Source of the DNA: Slackia heliotrinireducens DSM 20476
GTDB lineage: Bacteria > Actinomycetota > Coriobacteriia > Coriobacteriales > Eggerthellaceae
Length of the DNA stretch: 64,000 nucleotides
Reading direction: 5' to 3'
Assembly (NCBI RefSeq): GCF_000023885.1
Contig: NC_013165.1
Span: 1,550,001-1,614,000 of the forward strand
Each line of letters opens with the position of its first letter. Position 1 is the stretch's first letter. Below the pieces are notes generated by a model. That model did not search any database and had not been told where the DNA came from. It worked only from the letters and a program-made list of their open reading frames with translations. This document shows positions 8,314-17,072 of this stretch, one piece after another. A program made the position numbers and the translations under genes.

Positions 8314-9414
8314 TTAGATTGACTGAAACAGATTGCGGATACGGGTCAGCGGGCTTTTACGATTGCGGCAGATGCGGCGCGCCACGGCAGGGTTCACCTT
8401 GGCGTAGACGGCCTGCTCGTAGAAAGGCCACTCGTTGCGGACATCCACCGAGTCGCTCCAGACCAGAACCACCGTACGGTCGTCGTCCACTAGGTCGAAG
8501 AGCCCCGGCAGCGGATCGGGCCCGGGTTCGGGCATGGACGGTTCAGCTCCTTCGATGGGTATGGAACGAGCTTTGCTGCGGGCCGCATACGTTTCGGTGT
8601 AGCGTTTCGCGTAGGGACGGTTCGCCGCATGGGTTTCGCCCGGAGCTGCCGGTAGTTGCATGGACCCAGCCTGGAGTTTCGCCGGGTCGTACGCCTGCAG
8701 TGCGACAGGATCCGAAGGCTTCACCAGGGCCGGCGCCTTGAAAATGTCGTCCATGCGCGCGTCCACCTGTGATTGGGTCCACCCCACCGGGTAGGACAGC
8801 AGGTTCTCCCCTTCGAAGCTCACTTCCTGGGTGCCGTGCTCCTGGTTGTACGAGGCTATGCAGTCGCCGATGCCGTCGGTTGCCACGTAAAACGACTGCA
8901 CAAGTTCGATGTGCCCGAAACGCCAATGATCGCAGTCGAGCACCATGAAGGTCTGGTTGGCGTTATCGCCTTTCTGCGGCTGTTCAACCATGAAACACTC
9001 TCCCGCCTGGTTGACGGCGAATCCCCCGTCGCCAACGTAGCCGTAGAACAAATCGCCCGTCTTGACGTTGTAGGCGGCCACCATGAGCGTGGTACCCAAA
9101 TCGCCCAGGTTCCAGCCGTGGTCCAGCTTCGCCTTCTGCAACGCGTTGAACGCGGCTCCGAAGCCAGCTTGAACGGCGGGCATCGCAGTGTAGAGAAACG
9201 CCTCCCTGTCGCATACGATGGTCGAGCATGCCGCAGCGTACGCGGCGCTGCAGGCAATCTCGGCCGCCTGCTCGCCCAGGGCCTCGCCGCCCATGCCGTC
9301 AGCCACCGCCAGGACCACTACATCGTTCGAGCAAACCATCTTGACGCGGTCCTGGTTCGGAAGGCCCTCGGCCCTATGGGAAAGGCCGGTTTCGGACATC
9401 TTGTAATACAGCAT
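8314..9414 (-). CDS. PP2C-family Ser/Thr protein phosphatase
   Basis: The 366-residue protein starts at 9414 with MLYYKMSETG and AGAAAGG upstream; longer readings overlap the VWA gene. PP2C motifs are clear: NQDR (20-23), VADGMGG (37-43), a GYVGDGGF segment and VATDGIGD (about 200-207). These residues bind the two-metal centre used to hydrolyse phosphoserine and phosphothreonine. The C-terminal 100 residues, with a Pro-rich stretch and TVVLVWSDSVDVRN, lie outside the core fold. It sits between the VWA gene (23 bp upstream) and the YegI-like kinase gene, the order of the TerY-P triad. Its likely role is to reverse the kinases of the operon. Confidence 0.92.
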   Translation of the reverse strand: MLYYKMSETGLSHRAEGLPNQDRVKMVCSNDVVVLAVADGMGGEALGEQAAEIACSAAYAAACSTIVCDREAFLYTAMPAVQAGFGAAFNALQKAKLDHGWNLGDLGTTLMVAAYNVKTGDLFYGYVGDGGFAVNQAGECFMVEQPQKGDNANQTFMVLDCDHWRFGHIELVQSFYVATDGIGDCIASYNQEHGTQEVSFEGENLLSYPVGWTQSQVDARMDDIFKAPALVKPSDPVALQAYDPAKLQAGSMQLPAAPGETHAANRPYAKRYTETYAARSKARSIPIEGAEPSMPEPGPDPLPGLFDLVDDDRTVVLVWSDSVDVRNEWPFYEQAVYAKVNPAVARRICRNRKSPLTRIRNLFQSI

Positions 9415-9437
9415 GAACGTGCCTTTCTCTAATGGGG

Positions 9438-10433
9438 CTAGGCGATGATCTGCCATACGCTCTGATCCACGCCAAGGGCGCCGATTTCGGCGAGGGCGGC
9501 CTCGTTGCCCTTGTACTCGACGTTGGGGTTGGAACCCACGTTGCTGGAACGCTTGGCGATCAGGTCGGAAATAAAGCGCCAGCAATCCACGTCGTCATAG
9601 GTCTCGCCCACGTGCTTGATGGCGTGCATGACCTCGTAGGATTTTCCGTTCGCCTTGCTCACCTTGGTGGTCTTGGGACCAAGCGCCCGCAGCAGGTCGT
9701 CGTCCACGTTGCCGAAGCCGATGACGAACATGTTGGTCTTAGACGTTCCGACGCGGTGCAGGATCTCCTGCTTCAAACTTTCGGACAGGTCTTCCTGATA
9801 GCCTTGTGCGTCGGTGTTCTGGGCATCCGTTGCGATGATCTCCAGGCTGGAGGCGCGCATGAGGTGCTTCGCGTCCTGATCGGCCTTCAGGCGGTCGATG
9901 GCGGCGAAATCGCTACGGACCACGCCTTCAAGGTCGGTGCAGCCGCTGGTGTCGATGTGGCCGAAGCCGGCGGCCTTGATGCGTTTAGCCTCTTCCAGAT
10001 CGCAGAAGGGGATGATCTCGCGCTGTCCTCCGTTGAACAGGACCACGCGGATGTTGTAATGGTACCCCTTGTCAAGCGACGCCTTGGTCAGCTCCTGGAA
10101 GATGGCGTCCAGGCCCTTGTCGGCGAAATAACGCACGCCTTCGGGCGGGACCGATGCGCTCATGTCGATGGCGATGTTGACGTTGACCTCCTTGGCAACG
10201 CGGGTGTTGCCGGCCGCATAGCGGCGATACGGCTGCTCGTAGCAGGTGGCAGACGCTTGGATTGCAGTGTTCGGAACAGCCAGGTTCGCAAGCACCTGCG
10301 TGTTGCCGCTCACGTTGTCCCAACCGGCGTTTCCACCAGCCAGAAGCTCGGTAGGACCACCTGCGGGCACCATGCCGTAGGATTGGTCGTCGCCGCCGAG
10401 TCGGTGCCAGATTTTGTTTCCGAAAATGCCCAT
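9438..10433 (-). CDS. VWA-domain protein, TerY-like
   Basis: This first gene of the operon begins at 10433 (GGAGGAACA before ATG) and encodes 331 residues. The metal-ion-dependent adhesion site is visible as DMSAS (90-94), Thr166-Asp167 in SGCTDLEG, and ATDAQ with Asp203. The N-terminal 80 residues include a Gly/Asn-rich region. No signal peptide or membrane span is seen, so it should be cytoplasmic. VWA proteins of the TerY group act as metal-dependent assembly platforms and are encoded with a PP2C phosphatase and a kinase. Here the same trio leads an extended set with FHA and two more kinases. The gene is divergent from the cydDC-like pair. Confidence 0.9.
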   Translation of the reverse strand: MGIFGNKIWHRLGGDDQSYGMVPAGGPTELLAGGNAGWDNVSGNTQVLANLAVPNTAIQASATCYEQPYRRYAAGNTRVAKEVNVNIAIDMSASVPPEGVRYFADKGLDAIFQELTKASLDKGYHYNIRVVLFNGGQREIIPFCDLEEAKRIKAAGFGHIDTSGCTDLEGVVRSDFAAIDRLKADQDAKHLMRASSLEIIATDAQNTDAQGYQEDLSESLKQEILHRVGTSKTNMFVIGFGNVDDDLLRALGPKTTKVSKANGKSYEVMHAIKHVGETYDDVDCWRFISDLIAKRSSNVGSNPNVEYKGNEAALAEIGALGVDQSVWQIIA

Positions 10434-10508
10434 TGTTCCTCCGATCGCTTGTCGACCCCTTCGGGCCGTTTCTGACAGCCCGAATTGTGCCGTGCGGGGC
10501 ATATGCGG

Positions 10509-10518
10509 ATTGCGCAAT
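10509..10518. promoter_or_regulatory. Palindrome ATTGCGCAAT upstream of the VWA operon
   Basis: The perfect 10-bp palindrome lies 75 bp before the VWA start codon. The sequence around it on the minus strand, GCATTGCGCAAT then C/T-CG, matches the region 71 bp before the SNF2 gene at 14 of 15 positions. This spacing and sequence agreement suggests a shared regulator or promoter element. The rest of the 241-bp divergent gap shows no other repeat. Confidence 0.5.
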
Positions 10519-10674
10519 GCCGATTGAGACGTTTTCGGCAGGCGCTTTTGGAGAAGGCGCCCTCTGCATCAACGGTTCGGAAAACGATGCTGCTCAGCGC
10601 TGTGGCGCGGCCGTGAGTCGAAGGGTATTGTGTAAAATATGGTGCATTGCATCCGCCGACGTTAGGACCGCGCC

Positions 10675-12417
10675 ATGATGGATAAATCGCTCTTCTCGCT
10701 GCCCGGCATCATGCCGGTTATGGGAATGCTCGTGGTGTTTGCGCTGGTGCTTTCCGCAAGCATCATCGGCGAGGCGGTTTCGCTATCCGCAGCCATAACC
10801 ACCATGTGGCAAGGCGGCTCTCTCGCACATGCGCTGCCGCATATCGCGTTGTTCTTCGGGTGTTTCGCGCTGCAGGCGCTCGTGCATCACCTGCAAGACG
10901 GCATGCTCGACAGGTTCGCCAACAAACAGGTTGAGTGCCTGCGCGGTGAGCTTCTGGCAGGCCTGTTCCGCACGCGCGGGCAGATGGTGCGTGATAACGG
11001 GACGGCTGCTGTGACTTGGTCGGTGCTTGAAGGCGCCTCGCAGACGGAAAACTACCTGCGCATCATACTGCCCAAGCTCGTTGGCGTGGTAGTAATTCCC
11101 TTTGTGCTTCTGATCTGCTCGTTCGTGCTTGACCTTACGTCGGGCATCATCCTTCTGGTCATGTACCCGGTCATCATCTTCTATATGGTCATGCTGGGCA
11201 AAGTCGCGAAGGCCAGGGCCGAAAACCAGTACGCTAAATACACGCGCATGTCGAACCATTTCGTGGACACGCTGCGCGGCATGGACACCCTTCGGGCTTT
11301 CGGACGCGGTCGCCAAAACGGCGAGCAGATCTATCAGACCAGCGAGGATTTCAGGGTAGCGACCATCGACACATTGAAGGTGGCCACGCTTTCAAGCGCC
11401 GTGCTTGACCTGATAGCAACGCTTGGTGTGGCAGGGGTTGCCATCATGCTGGCATTTCACCTGGTAGACGGTTCCATCGGACTGTTCGCAGCGCTTGCAG
11501 TGCTGGTGCTTTCTCCCGAATACTTCAAACCCATCCGCCAGTTCGGCAGCGACTACCATGCGTCTTTGGACGGTAAGAACGCTTTGGCTGCCATCGTGGG
11601 GATGATCGATGCGGCAAAGGAAACAGTGCCGGCCCGCGAACATGCTGTAGCGCCATGGTCGCCGTATAGCATGCTGGAGCTTGACGAGGTCTCCTACACC
11701 TACCCAGGTGCTGATACACCTGCTTTAAAGGATGTGTACCTGTCTATCGAAGGTTGCCAGAAGGTGGGCGTCGTCGGCGTAAGCGGCTCCGGAAAGTCCA
11801 CTCTGGCAAGTCTGCTTGCGGGTTTTGCATCGCCCGACGGAGGAACAATCACCATCGACGGCGCCACGTTCGACGCCGACGAGGGCGGACTCGGGTTTTC
11901 CGATTGGCAGAATCAAGTGGCCTACATTCCCCAAGACCCATACGTGTTCGGCGTGAGCCTGCGCGACAACATCAGGTTTTACGCGCCGGAATCCACCGAT
12001 GAGCAGGTCATGCGAGCCGTTGAACTTGTCGGCCTGGATGAGCTTCTCGCGCAGCTTCCCGAAGGGCTGGACACGGTGATCGGTGAAGGCGGTCGCGCCT
12101 TGTCGGGCGGCCAGGCGCAGCGCATCGCATTGGCCCGCGTGCTTCTGGACGACTCACGGCGCATCCTCATATTCGACGAGCCCACGGCACATCTGGACAT
12201 CGAAACGGAGCTGGAGCTTAAATCCCGCATGCTGCCGCTGATGGAAGGCAGGTTGGTGATATTCGCCACGCACCGACTGCACTGGCTGGCAGACATGGAT
12301 TGGATCATCGTCATGGAAGATGGCGATGTGGCAGAGCAGGGCGATTATCGCGAGCTCCTGGCCGAGCGGGGCGCGCTTTGGCGCTTGGTCGAGAACATGA
12401 ACGGGGGTGCACGATGA
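10675..12417 (+). CDS. ABC exporter half-transporter, CydD-like
   Basis: The 580-residue protein has an N-terminal six-helix membrane domain (about 1-310) and a C-terminal ATPase domain. Walker A GVSGSGKST, signature LSGGQAQR, Walker B ILIFDEPT and switch His in FATHR are present. The loop TIDTLKVATLSSAVLDLIAT in the membrane domain is the hallmark of CydD proteins. The known CydDC heterodimer exports cysteine and glutathione to the cell exterior and is needed for cytochrome bd assembly. AGGA precedes the ATG at 10675; the codon at 10678 is also ATG. Its stop overlaps the next start (ATGA). No cydAB is adjacent, so the substrate remains inferred. Confidence 0.85.
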   Translation: MMDKSLFSLPGIMPVMGMLVVFALVLSASIIGEAVSLSAAITTMWQGGSLAHALPHIALFFGCFALQALVHHLQDGMLDRFANKQVECLRGELLAGLFRTRGQMVRDNGTAAVTWSVLEGASQTENYLRIILPKLVGVVVIPFVLLICSFVLDLTSGIILLVMYPVIIFYMVMLGKVAKARAENQYAKYTRMSNHFVDTLRGMDTLRAFGRGRQNGEQIYQTSEDFRVATIDTLKVATLSSAVLDLIATLGVAGVAIMLAFHLVDGSIGLFAALAVLVLSPEYFKPIRQFGSDYHASLDGKNALAAIVGMIDAAKETVPAREHAVAPWSPYSMLELDEVSYTYPGADTPALKDVYLSIEGCQKVGVVGVSGSGKSTLASLLAGFASPDGGTITIDGATFDADEGGLGFSDWQNQVAYIPQDPYVFGVSLRDNIRFYAPESTDEQVMRAVELVGLDELLAQLPEGLDTVIGEGGRALSGGQAQRIALARVLLDDSRRILIFDEPTAHLDIETELELKSRMLPLMEGRLVIFATHRLHWLADMDWIIVMEDGDVAEQGDYRELLAERGALWRLVENMNGGAR

Positions 12418-14138
12418 GCCGTAGCGAAGACAGGTGGGTTCGCCCCTACTTCAGCAAGTATCGCAAGCCGTTGGTAGCAGCGCTGTTCCTGGGTGTTGTT
12501 ACGTATGTGGCCGCGACCATGCTCATGTTCGAATCGGGGTACGCCATTAGCGCCACCGGCGAGCGGCCCGAAGGCGGCGTGCTGACCGTATTCATCCCTA
12601 TCGTCATCGTACAGGTGTGCGCGTTAGGCAAACCCGTCACGCATTATTTCGAGCGGCTCTTCAGCCACGATTGGGTATTCCGCATGACAAGCGACATGCG
12701 CCGGCGCCTGTACGATGTGATCGAGCGGAACGCCGTCCGCATGCGCGGCACGCACCGCACCGGTGATTACCTGGGATACATCGCCGAAGACATCGGGCAC
12801 GTGCAGAACCTGTACCTGCGCACCATCTTCCCCACGGTTATCGCGTGGCTGGTGTATGCGCTGTTGATTGCCGCGCTGGGGCTTTTCGATATTCGGTTCG
12901 CGCTTGCCATGGCGTTGATACTTGCAGCCACCTGCGTGCTTCTGCCTTTAGCATCGATGCTGGTCAACCGGGCCCGCATAGAGCGCCGCAAGAGTTTGCG
13001 CAGCAGCCTGTATGGGGATCTGGCAGACAACGTGCTGGGCGCAACCGACTGGGTGTTCTCGGGCCGGTCCGGAGAATGCCAAGGGCGCACGCAGGCGGCT
13101 GCAGCTCAGGAACGCGCCGTGCAAGCGTCGCTCAACCGGTACGAGCGAGGCAACAACCTGGTGCTTTCGATTGTGTTCGCCATCGGCGTATGTGTGGTGC
13201 TGGTGTGGGCAGGCGGAGGCCTGGGCTACGACCCAGGCATCGAAGCGAACTACATCGCGGCGTTCGCGCTGGGGTTCTTCCCGCTCATCGACGCCTTCAC
13301 TCCCCTCTCTCCCGCGTTGACTCAGGTCAACATCTACCGCGACACGATCGACAGGCTGAACGCGCTGCCGCCAGAGGAGCTTAGGCGGGACTGCGGCAAG
13401 ACACCCGCTTCGGCAGATATGCACGTCGACGGCGTGGGTTTTTCCTACCCTGGTACCGAGCGTCTTGTCCTAAATCAGGTGAGCCTACATATACCCGCAG
13501 GTCAGAAGGTGGCAATCCTCGGTCGAAGCGGTTCGGGCAAATCCACGCTGGCATCGCTCATACGTGGAGAATATGCTCCCGATACGGGAAGCGTTTGCAT
13601 CGGCGGCGTTCCCACGTTCGAATTAAGCGATGCTCTGACACAATACATCGGCGTGATCCAGCAGAATCCTTATCTGTTCAATAAAACGTTGCGCGACAAC
13701 CTTAAGCTGGGTAACCCCGAAGCCACCGATGAGCAGGTGCTTGACGCATTGGAACGCGTACACCTAGGCGGGCTGGTGGCTGGACTGCCTGACGGCCTGG
13801 ATACCATGGTTGACGAAGCCGGCAAACGATTCTCAGGAGGTGAGCGGCATCGTATCGCCATCGCGCGAATCCTTCTGGCAAACACGCCCGTCGTGCTGCT
13901 GGATGAGCCGACAGTGGGCCTTGACCCCATAACCGAGCAAGCCTTGCTGGAGACGCTGTTCGAGACCTGTGCGGACCGCACGCTCATCATGATCACGCAC
14001 CATCTGCAAGGCGCCGACATGTTCGACCGCATCGTGTTCATCGAGGATGGTGCCTTGGCGATGGACGGCTCCCCCGCCCACCTTGCCGCCACCGAGGAAC
14101 GCTATCGCAACCTCCTCGCTTTCGACCGCGGCCTCTAA
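12414..14138 (+). CDS. ABC exporter half-transporter, CydC-like
   Basis: This partner of the preceding gene starts at 12414 in an ATGA overlap, implying translational coupling, and has 574 residues. Membrane helices occupy about 20-310. The ATPase domain has Walker A GRSGSGKST, signature FSGGERHR, Walker B VVLLDEPT and His in MITHH. EPTVGLD is a normal Walker B/D-loop. The pair should form a heterodimer in the cytoplasmic membrane. Identification as CydC rests on the pairing and the membrane-domain pattern more than on one diagnostic motif. The gene is followed by a repeat element rather than a clear terminator. Confidence 0.82.
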   Translation: MSRSEDRWVRPYFSKYRKPLVAALFLGVVTYVAATMLMFESGYAISATGERPEGGVLTVFIPIVIVQVCALGKPVTHYFERLFSHDWVFRMTSDMRRRLYDVIERNAVRMRGTHRTGDYLGYIAEDIGHVQNLYLRTIFPTVIAWLVYALLIAALGLFDIRFALAMALILAATCVLLPLASMLVNRARIERRKSLRSSLYGDLADNVLGATDWVFSGRSGECQGRTQAAAAQERAVQASLNRYERGNNLVLSIVFAIGVCVVLVWAGGGLGYDPGIEANYIAAFALGFFPLIDAFTPLSPALTQVNIYRDTIDRLNALPPEELRRDCGKTPASADMHVDGVGFSYPGTERLVLNQVSLHIPAGQKVAILGRSGSGKSTLASLIRGEYAPDTGSVCIGGVPTFELSDALTQYIGVIQQNPYLFNKTLRDNLKLGNPEATDEQVLDALERVHLGGLVAGLPDGLDTMVDEAGKRFSGGERHRIAIARILLANTPVVLLDEPTVGLDPITEQALLETLFETCADRTLIMITHHLQGADMFDRIVFIEDGALAMDGSPAHLAATEERYRNLLAFDRGL

Positions 14139-14144
14139 GGCGAT

Positions 14145-14394
14145 GTGTCAGTAGGGACGTATTGTTTTGACACATTTTTGTGTCAGTGGGGACAGTTTGG
14201 GGCGACGAGGGGCTGTCCACTATTGCCCATGTATCAGCGTGCCAGTCTGTACGTTTCAAATTGAGGCATTCCTGCATCATTGCGGACGGATCTGCTACTG
14301 GATAAATGGCTACGCCCGCTGCCCCCTGTCTCAATCTGTCCCTTCTGACACAAAAATGCAAAAATGTGTCAGAAGGAAACGTCCCTAGTGACAC
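14145..14394. repeat. MITE-like element with imperfect 50-60 bp inverted ends
   Basis: The left end (14145-14194) starts GTGTCAGTAGGGACGT and continues with TTGACACATTTTTGTG. The right end (14336-14394), read on the other strand, starts GTGTCACTAGGGACGT and continues with CTGACACATTTTTGCA. The right arm also folds on itself (TTCTGACACA and TGTGTCAGAA). The internal 140 bp encode nothing. Ends of the GGGGACG...TGACAC type occur next to Y1/REP-type transposase genes; none is present here, so this is a non-autonomous copy or remnant. Confidence 0.6.
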
Positions 14395-14415
14395 ACACGC
14401 CCCCGACTCATTGGG

Positions 14416-15210
14416 TTAGTGGCGGATGGCATCGAGGATACGGCGTTTGGCGTCGGCGTAGGCATAGGTCAGCTCGAACTCGTCGAGGGGCAGGTCGCCG
14501 CGGTCGATGGTTATTTCGTCGGCGATGCGTGACGGGGTCCCATGGGAAGGGCTTCCTGAAAGCACGTACACGCGGCTTGAAAGGCATACGGCCTCATCCA
14601 CATCGTGGGTGATGATTAAAGCCGAAAGACCCAAGTCCTTCACTATCCCTAAGAACCATTCGCGCATGTCCATACGCGTCATGGCGTCAAGCGCGCTGAA
14701 CGGTTCGTCCAAAAGGATGCAGTCGTTGCCCATAAGATGGGTTCGCAGAAGCGCCGCCCTCTGCCGCATGCCGCCCGAAAGCTGATGAGGCCACTTCATC
14801 TGGGTTCCCGCCAGCCCGAACCGCTCGAACAACGGCTCGGCAGCAGCCCGCGCCTCTCGTTTCGAAACCCCTTTAAGAACCAAAGGCAAGGCGACGTTGT
14901 CTATGACGCGCCGCTGTTCAAGCAGAAGGTCTTTTTGCAGCATGTAGCTCACGCGCCCCGGCTTTCCCGTGACGTCACAGCCATGCACCAGCACCCGTCC
15001 CGAAACAGGCTTCGTCAAGCCCGCCAAAGCATGCAGAATGGTTGTTTTTCCGCAGCCGGACTTGCCGACAAGGCAGCACACCTCCCCTGGAAGCACGTGC
15101 AGTGAAACTTCCTCAGTCACCACGACGTCCTCCCAGGCAAGGGTGAGTCTATCCGCCGTCAAAACGGATTCAGGCTGAATCAAGGTTTTGTCCAGATTCC
15201 GATCAGGCAT
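14416..15210 (-). CDS. thiZ: ABC transporter ATPase for thiamine precursor, ThiZ-like
   Basis: The 264-residue ATPase starts at 15210 (MPDRNLDKT) and is the last gene of the TPP-riboswitch operon, 14 bp after the binding-protein gene. Motifs are Walker A GKSGCGKTT, Q-loop MLQKDLL, signature LSGGMRQR, Walker B CILLDEPFSALD and switch His in IITHD. The pattern is that of the NitT/TauT branch of importers. Riboswitch control and the NMT1-like binding protein point to uptake of a hydroxymethylpyrimidine precursor of thiamine. The ATPase energises the permease at 16277-17071 from the cytoplasmic side. The specific ligand is inferred. Confidence 0.85.
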   Translation of the reverse strand: MPDRNLDKTLIQPESVLTADRLTLAWEDVVVTEEVSLHVLPGEVCCLVGKSGCGKTTILHALAGLTKPVSGRVLVHGCDVTGKPGRVSYMLQKDLLLEQRRVIDNVALPLVLKGVSKREARAAAEPLFERFGLAGTQMKWPHQLSGGMRQRAALLRTHLMGNDCILLDEPFSALDAMTRMDMREWFLGIVKDLGLSALIITHDVDEAVCLSSRVYVLSGSPSHGTPSRIADEITIDRGDLPLDEFELTYAYADAKRRILDAIRH

Positions 15211-15224
15211 GGTCCAGACAACCG

Positions 15225-16274
15225 CTATGCAAGGTAGTCGTTGGTGTAGCCGGCGTCTACTGCGAGCTCGGTTGCAACCAGCTTCTCGTCGTTGAGCCAC
15301 TGGTAGTAGGCAGCCCAGCGATCCGCATCGAATTCGCCCCAACGCTCGGCATCGCTGATATACTGCCCTGCCAAATACTCCTGGCTTTCGGCAACAAGCT
15401 CAGGATCGAGCTCGGGCACGGCCTCGACAAGAATGTCGGCAGCAGCCTGCGGGTCGCTGACCGCGAACTCGTAGCCTTTGGCCGTGGCGCGCAGGAATGC
15501 CTTCACCACATCGGGGTTCGCAGCCATGAACTCGTCGTTGACAGCGATGACCGGCGTGTAGAAGTCCAGCGCGGAGTCGAATTCGATAAACGGGAAGTAG
15601 TTGTATTCGAAGTCCTGGATCTTGGCATTCTGGACGGCCCAACCCTCGTACACCCACACGGTGTCGAAAGCTTTGGTGCGCAGGCCGGCAACGTCGTCGT
15701 CAACGGCGTAGGGAACCATTTCGACCTTGCTGAAATCGCCGCCGTCAGCTTCCACCACGTCGCGGATGGTGGCCTGCTCAACATCCAGGTTCCAGGTGGC
15801 GTAGGTATGGCCTTCCATCTTCTTGGGGCTGGTGATGTTGTCTTCGGCGCGGGACATAATGCCGCTGGTGTTGTGCTGCACCACGGCAGCCACAGCCGTG
15901 TAGGGCATCGGCGTTTCGCTGGCAAGGTAGTTCGCCATGGTGTCTTGGTAGGTTACGCCGAACTGCGCGCCACCCGATCCGATAAGCGCATCGGCGCCGT
16001 CCTCGGGCGGCATGACGATGGTCACGGCCAAGCCTTCCTCCTCGTAGTAACCGTTGGCAATGGCCACGTACACGCCGGTATGGTTGGTATTGGGGGTGTA
16101 GTCGAGCACGAAGGAAATTTCCGTAAGGCCGTCCGTGTTTGCGGGGGCGCCATCTCCACCCTGCTGGGCGCATCCGACTGAAAGCCCTGCTGCGGCGATA
16201 ACCGATGCAGCACCTGCAACCTTCATGAACGATCGACGGGACAAGCCAGCAAGAGATGCGGGATTGATAGACAT
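15225..16274 (-). CDS. thiY: Thiamine-precursor binding lipoprotein, ThiY-like
   Basis: The 349-residue protein begins at 16274 after GGAAAGGAAAT, 2 bp past the permease stop. The N-terminus has the twin-arginine pattern LSRRSFMKVAG and a lipobox ending LSVGC, so it should be exported folded by Tat and lipid-anchored outside. The mature part is of the NMT1/THI5 type: FVLDYTPNTNHTGVYVA, then GYYEEEGL and a GGAQFGVTYQD segment. Such proteins bind pyrimidine thiamine precursors or related compounds. The operon order binding protein, ATPase, permease and the TPP riboswitch support ThiXYZ function. Taurine or nitrate specificity is the less likely alternative. Confidence 0.87.
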   Translation of the reverse strand: MSINPASLAGLSRRSFMKVAGAASVIAAAGLSVGCAQQGGDGAPANTDGLTEISFVLDYTPNTNHTGVYVAIANGYYEEEGLAVTIVMPPEDGADALIGSGGAQFGVTYQDTMANYLASETPMPYTAVAAVVQHNTSGIMSRAEDNITSPKKMEGHTYATWNLDVEQATIRDVVEADGGDFSKVEMVPYAVDDDVAGLRTKAFDTVWVYEGWAVQNAKIQDFEYNYFPFIEFDSALDFYTPVIAVNDEFMAANPDVVKAFLRATAKGYEFAVSDPQAAADILVEAVPELDPELVAESQEYLAGQYISDAERWGEFDADRWAAYYQWLNDEKLVATELAVDAGYTNDYLA

Positions 16275-16276
16275 GT

Positions 16277-17071
16277 TTATTTCCTTTCCTGAGGCTTCCA
16301 AGGCATGCAAACCTTTTGAAGCAGGTCGATGAGCTTCATAAGAACCAGCGACAGCGCGCTGATCACGATGATGACCGCGAACATGCGGTCATAGGAGAAC
16401 GATTTGCGGACGCGCGTCATATAGACGCCCAAGCCCGCGTTTCCGCCGAGCCATTCGGCGATGACTGCGCCGACGATGGCATAGGTGGCGCTGATTTTCA
16501 GGCCCGCGAAGAACTGGTCGCTGGCAGCTGGGATCTTCGCATACAGGAAGATCTGCCAGCGCGAAGCGTTCATCGTGCGCATCAGGTCCACCACGTCGGG
16601 ATCCACCGATTTGAATCCCGACACCAGCGAAACGGTGATCGGGAAGAAAGTGGTCACGATGATGAGCACGATCTTCGGAAGCAAACCGTAGCCGAGCCAC
16701 AAAACCAGCAGAGGTGCGATCGCGATGGTCGGCACCGTTTGGGAGATGGTTACGACGGGCTCAAGCGCCAGGTACAGCGTTTCGAAACGGTCCATGGCCA
16801 CGGCAACGATGAATCCCAGAAGCACGCCGAGAGCCAAGCCCACAGCGGCCTCCAACAGCGTGGTCGCCGCATGGTGCGCCAGCAGTTGCCAGTCGTTTGC
16901 GAGGGACGCCACAACCTGCGTAGGCGTAGGCAGAAGGAAATTCGGGATGAACCCGAAATCCACAGACCCTTGCCACACCAACAGGATGAGCGCAAGCGTA
17001 GCCAATGGAACGGCAATTCGCTTCATGCCGCTTCGGCCTTGCCTGTTCTGTATGTTCTTCAGCCCGGCCAC
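16277..17071 (-). CDS. thiX: ABC transporter permease, ThiX-like
   Basis: The 264-residue BPD_transp_1-type permease has about six hydrophobic helices and the cytoplasmic EAA-type loop around DLMRTMNASRWQIFLYAKIPAA. The longest reading uses a GTG at 17071, one base after the preceding stop, with no good ribosome site; an ATG at 17026 gives a start (MKRIAVPLATLAL) just before the first helix and may be the real one. It forms the membrane channel for the ThiY and ThiZ components and lies in the TPP-controlled operon. Confidence 0.87.
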   Translation of the reverse strand: MAGLKNIQNRQGRSGMKRIAVPLATLALILLVWQGSVDFGFIPNFLLPTPTQVVASLANDWQLLAHHAATTLLEAAVGLALGVLLGFIVAVAMDRFETLYLALEPVVTISQTVPTIAIAPLLVLWLGYGLLPKIVLIIVTTFFPITVSLVSGFKSVDPDVVDLMRTMNASRWQIFLYAKIPAASDQFFAGLKISATYAIVGAVIAEWLGGNAGLGVYMTRVRKSFSYDRMFAVIIVISALSLVLMKLIDLLQKVCMPWKPQERK

Positions 17072-17072
17072 G

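Noticed and set aside
9432-10475. Plus-strand open frame opposite the VWA gene
   Set aside because: The minus strand has the MIDAS motif and a GGAGG start; the antisense translation has no recognisable pattern.
14145-14394. CRISPR array
   Set aside because: Only two inverted, not regularly spaced direct, repeats are present; no CRISPR array was seen anywhere in the window.
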